A stretch of 64,000 nt of DNA from Triplophysa rosa (Eukaryota; Chordata; Actinopteri; Cypriniformes; Nemacheilidae), in assembly GCF_024868665.1 (NCBI RefSeq), contig NC_079890.1:8146923-8210922 (forward strand), given 5' to 3'. This document shows positions 21,116-32,798 of the stretch, in pieces. The notes beneath the pieces were generated by a model. The model was not told the DNA's origin. It made no database searches and worked only from the letters and a program-made list of their open reading frames with translations. The position numbers and the translations under genes were made by a program. The stretch's first letter is position 1. The number at the start of each line of letters is the position of its first letter.

Positions 21116-22320
21116 TTTCCTTTCTTAGAATATGGTGTATAGCACAGTAATGTATTTTTATACCATGTTCACTTTATTTTATTCTAAGACTATCTACTGC
21201 TCCAAACTCCCAGGCGACCAAATGCAAATGAGTTAGTGTGCCGGACAAAGAAACATGTTTTCGCGCCCAAAACTATCTCATCACATTGGATCGCCCACCT
21301 TGGAGGGGCGTGACACCCTCTGTGTTAAAACACCTGAACACGCAGGAAAGCTTGCTCTTTTGTGTATGTTCGTTAGCTTGGGTGCGTTCGCGCTCCTGGG
21401 TGCGTTCGCGCTCTCGAGACCTGCCTCTCCTCAGAGACAGCTTTCTTCAGGCAGTTTTGCTTCAAGCTAAATCAACAAACTCACGGCCCGCTCTGAACGC
21501 ATCAGGACCCTTTGATACGCGCGCCAGCACGTGTCCCGAGAAACAAAGAAGCCAATGCAAGTATCTGAACTATTGCTAACCAGTTGCGAATAAGCTTTGC
21601 CCCTTTTAAATAAGGAGATTGTCCTTGATGGTTTATGCAGATGCGAATAGCTGATTTAATACTGCCACTCTTTGTTTTGTCTGTTTCTTTCATTCTTTAC
21701 TGCATTTACGTTTTTATGTTTGTTTGTTAATGTTTGGTCTTTGTTAGTAGTTGGTTTTAGTTCCCCCGTAGTGTGGATAAATAAACCGCATGTGTATCCA
21801 CGCTCGAATTGTTTCTGTGTTTATTTATCACATATCAAGGTCACTTAAACTGCTTGATTTCGTTAAGATTTCTGAAGTGGTACTGTACTACAGTAAGAAT
21901 ATTGTTTTTCCAGGCCAGGGGAGTAATATTTCTTAGAGTTGATATACGACCTGCTGATCACTCGCTGGACGAGTACATTTTAGTTTGTCGCTGTTATTAG
22001 CTCTGCTGCATCAGGTTAAAGTGTATAAAATAATTAATGGTTAGTCACAATTAATTATACGTATGTTACTGTGGTTAAAATCATAGGTTCCTCGAAATAC
22101 GCTACAGTTATTAATAGCCTATAACAAATGTTGCTGTGTTTTTGGCTTCATCTTCACTCTCTCGCTTTCTGTTGACATGACAATGACGTAGTTTAGAGCG
22201 GCTTTATTGCACCTTCATTTACACTGATCCTGAGCCGCATGAGTCTTTACACAGAAATTTTATCCGCCACAGAGACGCCTTAACTCCCCTGTGTAAAGAC
22301 GCCATTAGCGATGAAATGTA
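21116..22320. other. No host gene; possible solo LTR at 21237-21831
   Basis: The stretch 21237-21831 starts TGTGCCGGAC and ends TTTATCACA. It contains a poly(A) signal (gataaataaacc, about 21776), then a T-rich stretch, as an LTR would. No target duplication flanks it, so this is tentative. The plus-strand open frames at 21238-21579 have no domain. The sequence 21832-22320 shows nothing recognisable. Confidence 0.35.
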
Positions 22321-22985
22321 GGCAGATCTAGACGTTTTTAGAGCTTTTTCTGTATTTTCGAATTCTATCCTTCCATGCTGTACGAAATACTTCTAATTTG
22401 GTTTTCTTAAAGCTGTGCTCCATTTTTTGGGCTGCTTTCTTTAGAGACTGAGTGTGTTCATTATACCACGGTGTTGGGCTGCTATCTTTAATCTTCTTTA
22501 AGCGCAGAGGAGCAACTGTGTCTAGTGTTTCGGAGAAGGTGGAGTTAAAATTTTTGGTGGTATCATCAAGATCTTCTACGTTATTACTCATGCTAGGGAA
22601 TTGAGACAATTCAGGCAGATTATCGAGAAATTAATCTTTGGTAGTTGAAGTTATTGTTCTACCATATTTGTAACATGGAGTTTCATTTGCAGCCATAGGC
22701 AAGTGAAGCAAAGACAATGCTAGATAATTTATTTATTAATTTATTTTAAAGTTTTACTTAATATTACATATACATAGTCTGTTTAATATTTGAACTGTGT
22801 TTCTCTCTCCCTTATCTTAAATGTGTGCTTTAAATGTTTTACTTATAGTCGATATGTTTTATGTACAGCTGCTTTGTATCAATCAAAATTGTAAATATAA
22901 ATAAAGTTGACTTTGACTAGATAATGATCCGAAATTTCTTCAATCTGCTGAAGAATTTTAACGTCGTCCACATTTATAATGTAAT
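22321..22985 (-). pseudogene. L2-type LINE, endonuclease-to-RT linker, interrupted
   Basis: The minus strand encodes the region between endonuclease and RT of a LINE. The segment 22609-22328 contains APLRLKKIKDSSPTPWYNE, a well-conserved L2/CR1 linker motif, followed by lysine-rich helices. Upstream, across an insertion, 22985-22926 continues with the endonuclease end (EEISDHYLA, the SDH motif). A 188-bp repeat (22729-22916) splits it. Stops are present. Confidence 0.7.
22729..22916 (+). mobile_element. Short LINE-tail insertion with 9-bp duplication
   Basis: The insert ends with aataaagttgactttga and contains cagctgctttgtatcaa, typical of a fish LINE/SINE 3' tail. It is bordered by a perfect 9-bp target duplication, CTAGATAAT (22720-22728, 22917-22925). 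The host LINE reads through the empty site. Confidence 0.75.
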
Positions 22986-23050
22986 GTGCACTTTAACATA
23001 AGCTAAGTTTAATAAATGCTTTAGAAGTATTGTTAATTGTTCATTCATGT

Positions 23051-24106
23051 TAGTGCCGGGCAGTATGACCAAAAATGTATATAACGGTGTTTTCCAGATT
23101 TATACCGGTTTCCCGGTACATGGCGGTATTTTTTTAACCACCTGTCTTTACTGATTGAGAGAGGAAATAGTGCTGTTGATTGACTTAAAATGCCCTTTTA
23201 TACTGTCATGGTGACAGTGACAGAATCCCCTATAATAACTGCAATGTTTAGACTTCTTTAACAGCTGAATAGCATGCGAAGGTAACTTGCATACATAATA
23301 TTTAAGAAAATAAATAGAGAACAGGGCTCGAAATGAACTTTTTTTCCTTGGAAGCACTGGTGCTCCCAGCTTCAAGAGTTAGGAGCATCCACCAAAAAAT
23401 GAATAGTTGAAAACAAAATAGTAACAATTATACCATTAAAACATGCATGTGATGTCTGTTGTGTTTTACATAGTCACAATGGCTTCATGATTTCCTGAAA
23501 TCATATTTTTAATCATAAAACAAAGGCTTAAATTAGATACGTGAGAGGAAAGTGATCGCATCACGCTGTCAATTCTCCTTCCTCTACTGACCCTTATTTC
23601 TCATCATAGCATATAGAGAAACAGTTGAAACTAAAAATACATCATATTATATGCTTATATTGAGCAGATATGAGGGGAACACGATCGTTTTTTGAAAATG
23701 TTTGTTCGTGAGTATATTTAACATAACGTAATGCGAACTTGCAATTGTAACACTTGTGCTGCTGTTCAGCCGTGAGTTGCGCGCTACCATTGCGACGGGA
23801 AAGAAATATGTAACGTTACCGCTCATGCGCGAGATGCACGCAAACATCCAAACGCCTCTGTTTAGCGCATGTTTATATAGAAAAATTATGATAAAGTAGT
23901 GCCGTGGTATACAAAGACGCATTCTGTGTGAATGGCCGGTCACAGTGCAACAGTGAAAAGGGGCCCCACTGAAACAGTGTCACGCTGCGCCGCGTTCCGC
24001 AAGTTGTTTAAGCGACATACACCGGTAATGCGGCATATTAAAAATTTATATCATAACAAAAATACACACCGGTATTCGGTATGAACCAGTATATCGCCCA
24101 GCACTA
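23051..24106. mobile_element. Non-autonomous hAT element
   Basis: The left end TAGTGCCGGGCAGTATGACC and the right end TATCGCCCAGCACTA are inverted repeats with further matches inward (accggt/accggt words). The flanks attcatgt (23043-23050) and gttcatgt (24107-24114) form an 8-bp duplication with one mismatch. No transposase is recognisable; the minus-strand frames inside lack domains. Confidence 0.85.
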
Positions 24107-24353
24107 GTTCATGTTAGCTAATGCATTAACTAATTGTTTACAAATAGCACCTTATTGTAAAGTGTTACCATTTTCTTTCTTTGCATTCATTGAAATAATT
24201 TTGCTTATAACTTATTAAAAACCGGTTGATTAAACTAACATTTAAATATATGTACATAGCTGAGCATGTTATATTTCTAATACTTTATAATAACCTTTTT
24301 ACTTTTGTGTAATTACACTTTCCCTAATCTGTACTGTTAAAATGTTGCACAAA

Positions 24354-24674
24354 CAGTGGTGGCCAATAGCTAAAGAAAATGTCTTAAAGCATCCTGGAGA
24401 TGTTGCCACAGTTCTTCTGGATTTAGTCTGTCTCAGTTTATTCTGTTTCTTCATGTCATTCCAGACAAACTGGATGATGATGAGATCAGATCTCTTGTGT
24501 GGAGCACTGACTGTTGTCAGACTCCTTGTGCAAACGAAAATCTCATTGGATTATTACAGTCAATGGCTAAATGAATGTTTGGAAATGTAAACTGATACTT
24601 TCTACAGACACACTACAGAAAAATATAGAAATAACTGACTTAAAACCATTTTCTAAATATTTTGGCCATCACTG
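24354..24674. repeat. Short MITE with CAGTGGTGGCC ends
   Basis: The left end CAGTGGTGGCCAA and the right end TTGGCCATCACTG are inverted. The element is 321 bp and AT-rich. An 82-codon frame inside it (24342-24590) has no domain and overlaps the terminus, so I treat it as chance. It lies about 300 bp before the first visible menin exon. Confidence 0.6.
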
Positions 24675-24969
24675 TGTTAAGAACAGAATCTGTAAAATAT
24701 ATTTTAAACTAAAGGTGTTTCTTCAGTGATCTTGACAATATAAAGACATAGAGGCTAATGTAACTTAAGAAAGTCCTTATAAACAAATTATTATTTTACA
24801 ATTATAAAATTCACATGAAAAAATAATATTTTTTTAGATATACAAAGTCTGGGTTTAGAGGTATTAGCAGGAAAGCATGGGCTAAACATGGTTTAATTCA
24901 GAAACAAATAGAACCTCTTCTGGGATTTTAATAGAGCAGCAGCATAATTTGTCTCTTTGTTTATTTCAG

Positions 24970-25106
24970 GCTGTCGACTCTGCTAAAAAATATTACAACA
25001 ACGAGCACATCTACCCTTTCATGTATCTGGCAGGATACCATTACAGGCACAGAAATGTTCAGGAGGCTTTGGGAGCTTGGGCAGAGGCTGCATCAGTGAT
25101 GCAAGA
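24970..25106 (+). CDS. men1: Menin, exon equivalent to human MEN1 exon 7
   Basis: This is a 137-bp internal coding exon of menin, the nuclear scaffold that binds KMT2A/MLL1, JunD and LEDGF. It follows ttatttcag and is followed by gtaagt, starts in phase 0 and ends with two bases of an Asp codon. It encodes [20 protein letters not shown] and on to EAASVMQ. By human 610-aa numbering this is about residues 305-350. Tyr319, Met322, Tyr323 and Trp341, which line the MLL-binding pocket, are all present ([16 protein letters not shown]). Human Tyr321 is Phe here and Cys329 is Tyr. The same exon is 137 bp in human, so the structure is conserved. The preceding exon was not found. Confidence 0.95.
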
Positions 25107-25172
25107 GTAAGTTGAGCACCACAGAAATCTGTTCATTACTTGAGCTACCTTAAAGTTACCTTTTACATTTAA

Positions 25173-25426
25173 AGGGGTAGTTCACCCAAAAAAAGTCATA
25201 GTTTACTCAGAATGTTGGTAACCGAACAACGACGGTACCCATTGACTATTGTACGGACACAAACCTAATGCAAGTCAATGGGTACAGCTGTTGTTCGGTT
25301 ACCAACATTTTGCAAAATATCTTCTTTTGTGTTCTACAGAAAAAATAAAGTCATACAGGTTTGCAATGACAAGAGAGAGACTAACTAAATGTTGACAGAA
25401 GTTTCATTTTTGGATGAACTATCCCT
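25173..25426. repeat. TTAA MITE with internal hairpin
   Basis: AGGGGTAGTTCACCC at the left mirrors GATGAACTATCCCT at the right, with TTAA on both sides (25169-25172, 25427-25430). A near-perfect internal hairpin pairs gttggtaaccgaacaac with gttgttcggttaccaac (25213-25307). It lies 63 bp after a men1 splice donor. Confidence 0.85.
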
Positions 25427-25563
25427 TTAAGTAACCTCGTAAAGTAAAAATGCTCTTTTCTCATTGTTGCTTCAGTTATGCATTCTCACTTTTCTACACA
25501 TTTTATGTGGTGCACCATGTGTTGCAGCAATGTTTATGAATGAAGCTGAATAAGCCCTCTTAA

Positions 25564-27000
25564 TGCGAAATTTCAGAGTCAAAACAAAATTTCCCAATGT
25601 TTTACTCAACCTCAAGGCATCCTGACTGTATATGACATGATATATGATAATAATGCAGTCGGAGTTAGAATACCACGCAGGGCCGGCCCAAGCCTTTACT
25701 AAGCAAAATTTTATTTGGGGGTCCCCCTGTGCCCCCAATACGATCGACTATTGTCAATGTTTGATTATTTGCACGCACTCTTTAAATCTAACAATTCTAT
25801 TAGTTGTAGTTGTTTTGGGGATTAAGGAATGTCATAAAAATATAAACCTTGCATGACAAGTGTATTGTGATTGTTGAATTTTAGGTGAACTGTCCTTTTA
25901 AATTTATAGCACAGACCATACAGGGACTAATCATATAAAGGTTGTAGAATTTATTGTTCAATGCATTTAACTCTTTGCATTTTTATTTTAACCACAACCT
26001 ATAAACACCCTTTTAAAGCCACACGTCCCTTGAGGATGATTTAATCTTTTTATTTATTTATTTAGTGTATTTACTTGATAACCATTAAATTAATTTACAA
26101 TATGCAGACAATTATTCTTAACCTTATCCCAAATTAAACTCTTAATTGACAGATAATTATAAATGACATATTTTTCATCTAAATCAGCATTTTGTCTTTT
26201 GCATCAGTCGATACTGTCGGTTGTTCGACATTTCTAGCATTGAACACTAAACCGTTGTCAAATATTGAATGTTTAGTCACTTACAGTATGTTGTGTGTTG
26301 CACTACACTTTTTGAACTTTAAAACTGAAGCGTCTTGTTGAACTACAGCTGAAGACGTGACAGTAGCTCTGTTTTCTTTGATTTGATTGGTCACTGCTCG
26401 GCTCTGTAACCAGTAATTCCCACTTCCTTTTATTTGATTGGCCACCTCAGTTATTTTGATATTTCAATGTTGCTTTTAGTCAGTAAATTCACAAAGTGCA
26501 TCCTTCCATCAAAGAACTGCTCGACACGGCTCCGTGGTCTTAACAAAGGTCTTCTGAAGCAAATCGATGCGTTTGTTTAGGAGAAATATCCATATTGACA
26601 GCCGTTTAACCTTAATGTGTAGCTTCCGTTATCCCTCGGCTGTGCGTGAACCAGAGGCTTGTTGCCGGAAAAACAAGCCTCAGGTTTACGCGCAGCCGAG
26701 GGATAACGAAAGTTAGACATTCGCTCTCAATTTGGATATTTCTCTTAAACAAACGCATCGGTTCGCTTCAGAACACCTTTGTTAAGGCCACGGAGCCGTG
26801 TTGAGCAGTTCTTTGATGGATGGATACACTTTTTGGAGCTTCAAAAAATTGCCCCCCATTCACTCCCATTCTACCGCTTGGAAGAAAAATGATGCAGACT
26901 CCTACTGCATTATTCTTCAAGAAGAAAGTCATATTCAGTTAGGATGCCTTGAGGGTGAGTAAAACATGGGGGAATTTTGTTTTGCCTCTGAAATATCACT
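25564..27000. mobile_element. TTAA-flanked foldback element
   Basis: TTAA occurs on both sides (25560-25563, 27001-27004). The terminal arms of about 70 bp are inverted: TTTCAGAGTCAAAACAAAAT at the left mirrors ATTTTGTTTTGCCTCTGAAA at the right, and CTCAAGGCATCC mirrors GGATGCCTTGAG. A second, inner palindrome occupies 26495-26832. There is no transposase. Confidence 0.85.
26495..26832. repeat. Palindrome with arms of about 165 bp
   Basis: The left arm (about 26495-26660) and right arm (about 26672-26832) are inverted copies around a loop of about 10 bp. Matching words include AAAGAACTGCTC / GAGCAGTTCTTT, CACGGCTCCGTGG / CCACGGAGCCGTG and TTATCCCTCGGCTG / CAGCCGAGGGATAA. Transcribed as part of the men1 intron it would form a long hairpin RNA. 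Confidence 0.9.
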
Positions 27001-27004
27001 TTAA

Positions 27005-28226
27005 GGCTGGAACACAGTACACAACTTTTAAAATTGAACCGATTAAAAAAAACTAGGCATCACACACTTGCAGATTTTTTTTACGTTTGCAGAGAAAAAC
27101 TTGGCATCACACACTACATGACTGAGAATCACACACTACCAGGTTTAAAAATTGTTCTAAATACCACAAACAATCACGCAGATCGTTGTCCACGTACACA
27201 ATGTAAAGTTCAAGAAGTGACAAGTGCATTTAAATATGGAAGTGAATGCCTAAAATTATTATGTCTGTGTGTATGCAACACCACTCACCAGCATTGTGAT
27301 GATTGACACAGAGGTAACCATAATAAAGCTCTGATGTCACATGTTTTTAGCATCTGCTGTTTTAACAAAAGAGCAATTCCATGAAAATGTCAACCTTACC
27401 ATGAAAAAATAAAGTTTCTACTAAAAGAACAAAATCATTTTTAATTTGTCCATTTAGGCCTGCTTTATATTGTATTAATGTACTTCAATAAACATTTTAA
27501 GAAAATTGCCTTGATTTCCCACCCACATCAGGTATACAACAATGCCAAAATTACATTTTCCACCAACCATTTTTCATGCTTTCTGAAGAGGGATCAAAGG
27601 CTCCCCTTTTTGTACTTTATGTTTAAAAAAGGCATTTTGCAGAAAGATGAAGGCATGTCTGAAAAATTAATACACTCACTCTGTCTTACTATTACTGCCT
27701 TGTGAATTTATAATGGCTATAATTAGGATGTCACAACGCCTCACTGCTGTGTCACGTCCATAACGTTTTAAAGTTTAAGTTTATGTCATGTAATAATTAC
27801 AAATACAAATAACTTGAAACTTAATATACAAAGCCAAATATGTATGTTGATGATTTTAAACAACAATTCATCTCACTTATTTGCTCTGAACAACCATAAT
27901 AATTTGTTACGGGCGTGACAGTTTTAAGCACGTAATAGTGAATCATGTATCACAGACGCAGATGACATGTTGTGATCTGTTTTAAATATCATAATATTTG
28001 TATCCTACAAATTATTTTGTCCTATAATATTTTATAAATTACTAACACAATTAATAACAAATTATGAGAACGTCGATATCATAGGGATATACAGATCGCC
28101 ACACTGTTATTGTGCTTGCAGCATTCGAATAGCGTTCATCTGATTGTTTACGTCCTACCTTAAAAGGCAAGCCTCTCTAGTTGATGCATTTTCCCTCGCT
28201 TTCTTGCCCGTGTCCTGAGAGACACT
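27005..28226. other. Intronic sequence without recognised genes
   Basis: AT-rich. Repeated short phrases at 27050-27150 (catcacacact) suggest a degenerate repeat. The plus-strand frames at 27034-27306 and 27478-27705 show no domain. Two copies of a GTCACG(N)CCRTAAC motif (27751 and, inverted, 27906) belong to a set continued at 29171-29576. Confidence 0.35.
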
Positions 28227-28601
28227 AGCCGGGTTTCCATCCAAAATTGCGAATTTAGTTAATGCGCAAAATTGGAATATCGCATGCATAAAACATTTGC
28301 GAATAAGCACCGTTTCCATCCAACTAGTCAACCGTCACTTCCTAATAAACTGCCACTAAATATCAGTAAGAAAAGTAAGAGAAGTCACTGAATATAATAA
28401 TTTTCATAATACTTGCGCAAGCAGACGATTACGAAACACATTAAATGCGGTGCTTTTGTGGATGCCTGCTGTTTGGGAAACACAGTCGTGATAGTTCTAA
28501 GAGGCAATTACAGAAATACTTTGACGACTTCTGACGACTTCACTCGTTTCTGATGCGAAACTTCAAAATGCGAATAAAACCAGAGTGATGGAAACCCGCT
28601 T
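28227..28601. repeat. MITE with GGGTTTCCATC ends
   Basis: The left end GCCGGGTTTCCATCC and the right end GTGATGGAAACCCGC are inverted, with AATTGCGAA and TGCGAATAA words inside each. It is about 375 bp with no frame. The target duplication is not clear. Confidence 0.65.
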
Positions 28602-28635
28602 AATGTCGCGTCTCAGTGCTCAGTCACTGAATGCG

Positions 28636-28920
28636 ATATCCGCGCTCCAAACGCGCCGCATGCGCATCTTTAAAAGTACACAGAAAGCGAGCATATTCGT
28701 GCTCTAGACACGCCACATGCGCATCTTTAAAAGTACACAGAAAGCGAGCATATTCGCGCTCTAAACACGCCACATGCGCATCTTTAAAAGTACACAGAAA
28801 GCGAGCATATTCGTGCTCTAAACGCGCCGCATGCGCATCTTTAAAAGTAGGGCCTACACAGAAAGCGAGCATATCTAAACGCGCCGCATGCGCATCTTTA
28901 AAAAGGCGAGCATATTCGCG
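28636..28920. repeat. 57-bp minisatellite, about five units
   Basis: The core gcatctttaaaagtacacag recurs at 57-bp steps from 28642. The first three units are full length and nearly identical. The fourth has a short insertion and the fifth a deletion. Because 57 is 19 codons, both strands stay open over the array (plus 28631-28942, minus 28624-28983). These are not genes. Confidence 0.95.
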
Positions 28921-28986
28921 CGCCTCTATAGCAGATCTTTGAAAGTACAATGAACGCGAGATTATCTGCGCAAACGCCGCCACTCA

Positions 28987-29774
28987 TTAATAATATGTGA
29001 AACCATATAATTTGAAGTGTGGCTGTTTTGTATGAAGTTGATGAATTTTGCAGCCGAATCTACTGATATCTCGGAGGACAACATCCGATATCCATTTGAA
29101 GTCTCTGATTGTGGTTGTAAAGCATTTGTTCATGATTTTCCATAGTCGGGTAAGTGCCGGTTTCAGAGCTGTCACGACCGTAACAGAGATATGTCACGGG
29201 CGTAACATTGTTTTTTCCTTATGAATGCAAACACATTTATTAAAACAAAATCAATATTTCATGTTATATAAAGAGCCATCCCTTCTCCATTTGTTGCATG
29301 TTATTGCTTTTGGTTTGTGCATTTTAATTCACAGAATTTCAACAAAGCTTGCTGTCTCCCAAAAACGTGTGTCTTTTTTTGTCACGTCCATAATGCATTA
29401 TTTTTTCCTTTTTTTTAAACAGAAAACTCTTGCATATACTGATTTTTTTCTGATGTCTGCACTCTATTGTTAGGGCTGTAGAAAAATATAAACAGATGGT
29501 TCAATATATTGGTAACAAATTAATTTTCTGGGAATTTAAACTTCAAGTTTTGACTGCAATTGTCACATCCATAATGCTGGAATTAGCCAAAAGTAGTATT
29601 ACAGTTAAGACTCAGTCAAAAGTCAAAGTCTGCTTTATTGTCAAATTCTGCTACATGTACAGTACATGCATATAGAGGATTGAAATTGCGTTACTTTCCC
29701 ATGGTGCATACAAATAACACTAACACAGAATAGAAATATATAAAAAGATACATATAAATACAGATTATTATATA
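28987..29774. other. Intronic sequence; LINE-tail fragment at its end
   Basis: The stretch 29600-29774 contains gtctgctttattgtcaaatt and resembles the 3' tail of a fish LINE in antisense. It is cut by the Tc1 element at 29775. Further GTCACG(N)CCRTAAY motifs lie at 29171, 29193, 29381 and 29562. No exon is seen. Confidence 0.4.
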
Positions 29775-31277
29775 CAGTTGGGGACAAAAATATTAGGCCC
29801 CTTGGTAAATATGAGCAAAGAATGCTGTGAAAATAAATCTGCATTGTTTCTCCTTTTGATCTTTTATTAAAAAAAATCACAAAAATCCAATGTTTCATTG
29901 AAATTAAACAATTGAAAGTGGGGGGAAATCACATTATAAAATAAATGTTTTTCTGTAATACACTCAGGCCACAATTAGCCCCACCAGAAATTTTACGAGT
30001 GAAACATCTCTCAAGTATATTTTCATTGATTTTTACATTTTCTTAGCACACCAAGGTGACTAGAAACATGATGTTGTCCAGTCATTACTTCTTTTTGCAC
30101 AGGAGAATAAATATTAATTAACACAAAGCCCAAACCCCCTTAATCATTCATCACAATGGGTAAAACCAAAGAATATAGTTCTGATGGGCAACAAAAGATT
30201 TTTGAGCTACACAAAATAGAAAGAAACTTTAAAGAAAGAATTAAAACAATAAAAATTCTAATTTCCAACATCGGGGCAATGAGCAAGAAGTTTTAATCGA
30301 CTGGAGATGTTGCAAATCTGCTTGAAAGAGAATTTGTATCTATATTATCTTAATGCACAGTGAGGAGAAGAATTTGAGTGGCCAAAGACTCTCCAAAGAT
30401 CACAGAGGGAGAATTGCAGAAATGAGTTTAATTTTGGGGTCAGAAAGCATTTAATAAAAATAAAGGAAAACAGCACCTCCATCACCACAAGTAGTTTGGG
30501 ACACTGTTCATGAAACAAATCTTCTGCTCTCATGCAAAAATAAACTCCACCATATTAATTTGCCATACTGGAACTTCAACCAGGACTGGGTTCTATGGCC
30601 ATATGAAATGAGGAACTTCATTGTTCTGGACCTAATTTTATACCAGAGGTTCTGTACATCTTGTTCAGATACATGGCATCATGGATTATATTAAATACCA
30701 ACAGATAAAAAAATCATAAATTGACTTGCTCTGCTAAAAATCGTATAATGGGTTGCGGTTAGATCTTCCATCAGCACATTGGTTCAAAACAAACATCCAA
30801 ATCAACAAAAAAATGACTCACTGATCACAAAATCAAGATCCTGCCATAGCCATTCCAATTCCCTGACCTGAACACTATAGAAAATGAGTGGGATGAACTG
30901 AAGAAGAGGCAGCACCAACATTTGAAGGATCTGGAGAAATTCTGTATGGAGGAATAGTCTAAGATCACTTGTCATGTGTTCTTCAACCTCATCGGACATT
31001 ATAAGAGAAGACTCAGATCTGTTTTTCTTGCAAATGAAGGTAGCAAAATGAGTTAAATGAAGGGGGGCTAGTAATTGTGGCCAGTGTGTATTAGAGAAAA
31101 ACATTTCTTTTATAATGTGATTTCCCCCCTACTTTAAATTGTTTTACTTCACTGAAACAATGGATTTTAGTGGGGGTTTTTTAAATAAAAGATCAAAAGG
31201 AGAAACAATGCAGATTTATTTTCACAGCATTCTTTGCTCATATTTACCGAGGGGGCTAATATTTTTGTCCCCAACTG
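29775..31277 (+). mobile_element. Tc1-like element, inactive
   Basis: The left end CAGTTGGGGACAAAAATATT and the right end AATATTTTTGTCCCCAACTG are perfect 20-bp inverted repeats next to TA (29773-29774, 31278-31279). A second pair, tgctgtgaaaataaatctgc / gcagatttattttcacagca, lies just inside. The length of 1503 bp is typical for Tc1. The transposase it carries is decayed. Confidence 0.93.
30156..31055 (+). pseudogene. Tc1-like transposase pseudogene
   Basis: An ATG at 30156 opens MGKTKEYSSDGQQKIFELHK, a recognisable transposase N-terminus with the start of the helix-turn-helix region. Downstream, about 30860-30900 encodes PDLNTIENEWDELKK, the block with the catalytic Glu (normally PDLNPIENLW). 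The intervening sequence has stops and frame changes, and the HD(N)-type Asp block is not clear. The ends are far better preserved than the gene. Confidence 0.75.
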
Positions 31278-31662
31278 TATATGTAAAATACAACTAGCTC
31301 GCGGCATCAGTTGCTCGTTATGTTATGCAATTTTATCAAAACTAGCATCTGCAAAGAACCAGACTGAAATCATACAAAATATTAAATTTAGAAATACAGT
31401 CTTCAATCTAATAAAATATTATATTTTCAAACACTTTAGATAAGGTAGAAATAATTGACACACGCCTGTACTTGTTACACTCAAACTTACTATCTTTCTT
31501 AAAAAGAGGGAAAACTCTTGCTTGTTTTATTTCGTCAGGAACTTTTGCTTGGTTTATAGAAAGAATTAAAATATGAGCAACCACAGGGGTTATAAAATTA
31601 ACTGAATCCTTAATAAACCTCGCTGGAATATTATCTAACCCTGTCGCTTTACTACATTTAAG

Positions 31663-32790
31663 CGGAGGTGGAAAGTAACAAATTACATTTACTCGCGTTA
31701 CTGTATTGAGTAGTTTTTTGTGTACGTTTAAAATCTTTAATTTAAGTTTTACTTAAGCATGATTTGTGTGAAGTATTGTACTTCGTCTTATTTAAAATCA
31801 CATCCGTTACGGAGTAAAAAAAATGAAAACATTGCAAGGAAAAAAAACGTGACCGGAAATTACTCCAGTGAATTATGGGCGCGAGAATAAATTTGCACCT
31901 ATACCAGAAGAGCGATGGAGACGGAGAAGTTAGACTTCGGTAGTGCACCTGTCCTAAAGGTGAAACCCCATTGAACTCTGACTGCTGAAGACAATGAAGT
32001 AAACCCCTGGCCATATTTAAGCAACCTTTATTTCAACTTCAAGACAGGATTATGGAGGCTGTGCAAACTAGCATCTTATAAAAATCCTTATGTGCAAGAA
32101 TGTAGAGGTAAGATAAATTAAATTTGTTAAAATAATGCTCGTACCCTTGTTGCATTGGTAACTAATAAGAAGTTTGGGCAGTTTAGTAAAGTCAAAACAA
32201 CATTGGTGCATAATGCTATATTTTAAGTGTTTAATCCCATTTTTTAGACTCACGGTTCACTAATGTGTCTACCGCATTTACGCAGCGTGTATGGAACTGA
32301 ACAACTTCTGTTTTAATGACATATTTAAACATGCATCATTTGTCTCTCTCTTCTGTAAGTGTGGGGCATATGAAGCGAAAGTGAAAGTCACATGAAAACA
32401 TGCTTGCTGTTTCATGCGTTATGAAAAGCCTCGCCAGCCCTGCCGTAAAAATTACTTTGTTGCCAGATCTGTTGAAAAGAACAGCAAACAATGACAAGCC
32501 CAAAATAAACTTGGACTGGGCTGCAGCTGGGTCAGTCGACACTAAATGACCCTAGATGTTTTAAATGTTGTGTGTCAACATATTTAATTTTGTAATTGCG
32601 CATTATATTGTAAAGGTGTTCCTTTAATGAACCCCTACAACTTTGTACAAAACAGCAGAGGTCCACCTCCCAATTTTAAAAAGTAACTAAGTAACTTTTA
32701 CTTTGAGTAAATTTTAAACAAGCTACTTTTTTCATCAAAGTAGTAGTACTTGTATTTGAGTATAATATTTTTGTACTTTTTCCACCTCTG
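31663..32790. mobile_element. Non-autonomous hAT with perfect 8-bp duplication
   Basis: The ends CGGAGGTGGAAAGTAAC and TACTTTTTCCACCTCTG are inverted repeats, apart from one base near the tip. The perfect duplication catttaag (31655-31662, 32791-32798) lies within LINE coding sequence. The subterminal word acttttact/agtaaaagt recurs. No transposase is present. Confidence 0.92.
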
Positions 32791-32798
32791 CATTTAAG

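Noticed and set aside
21238..21579. 113-codon plus-strand frame
   Set aside because: It has no domain and lies in a region that may be a solo LTR. Overlapping frames of similar quality are present.
24342..24590. 82-codon frame just before the first menin exon
   Set aside because: It starts outside and runs through a MITE with inverted ends. It shows no similarity to menin and no splice signals.
28636..28920. A CRISPR-like array of regularly spaced repeats
   Set aside because: The units are contiguous 57-bp tandem repeats without unique spacers, in a vertebrate intron.
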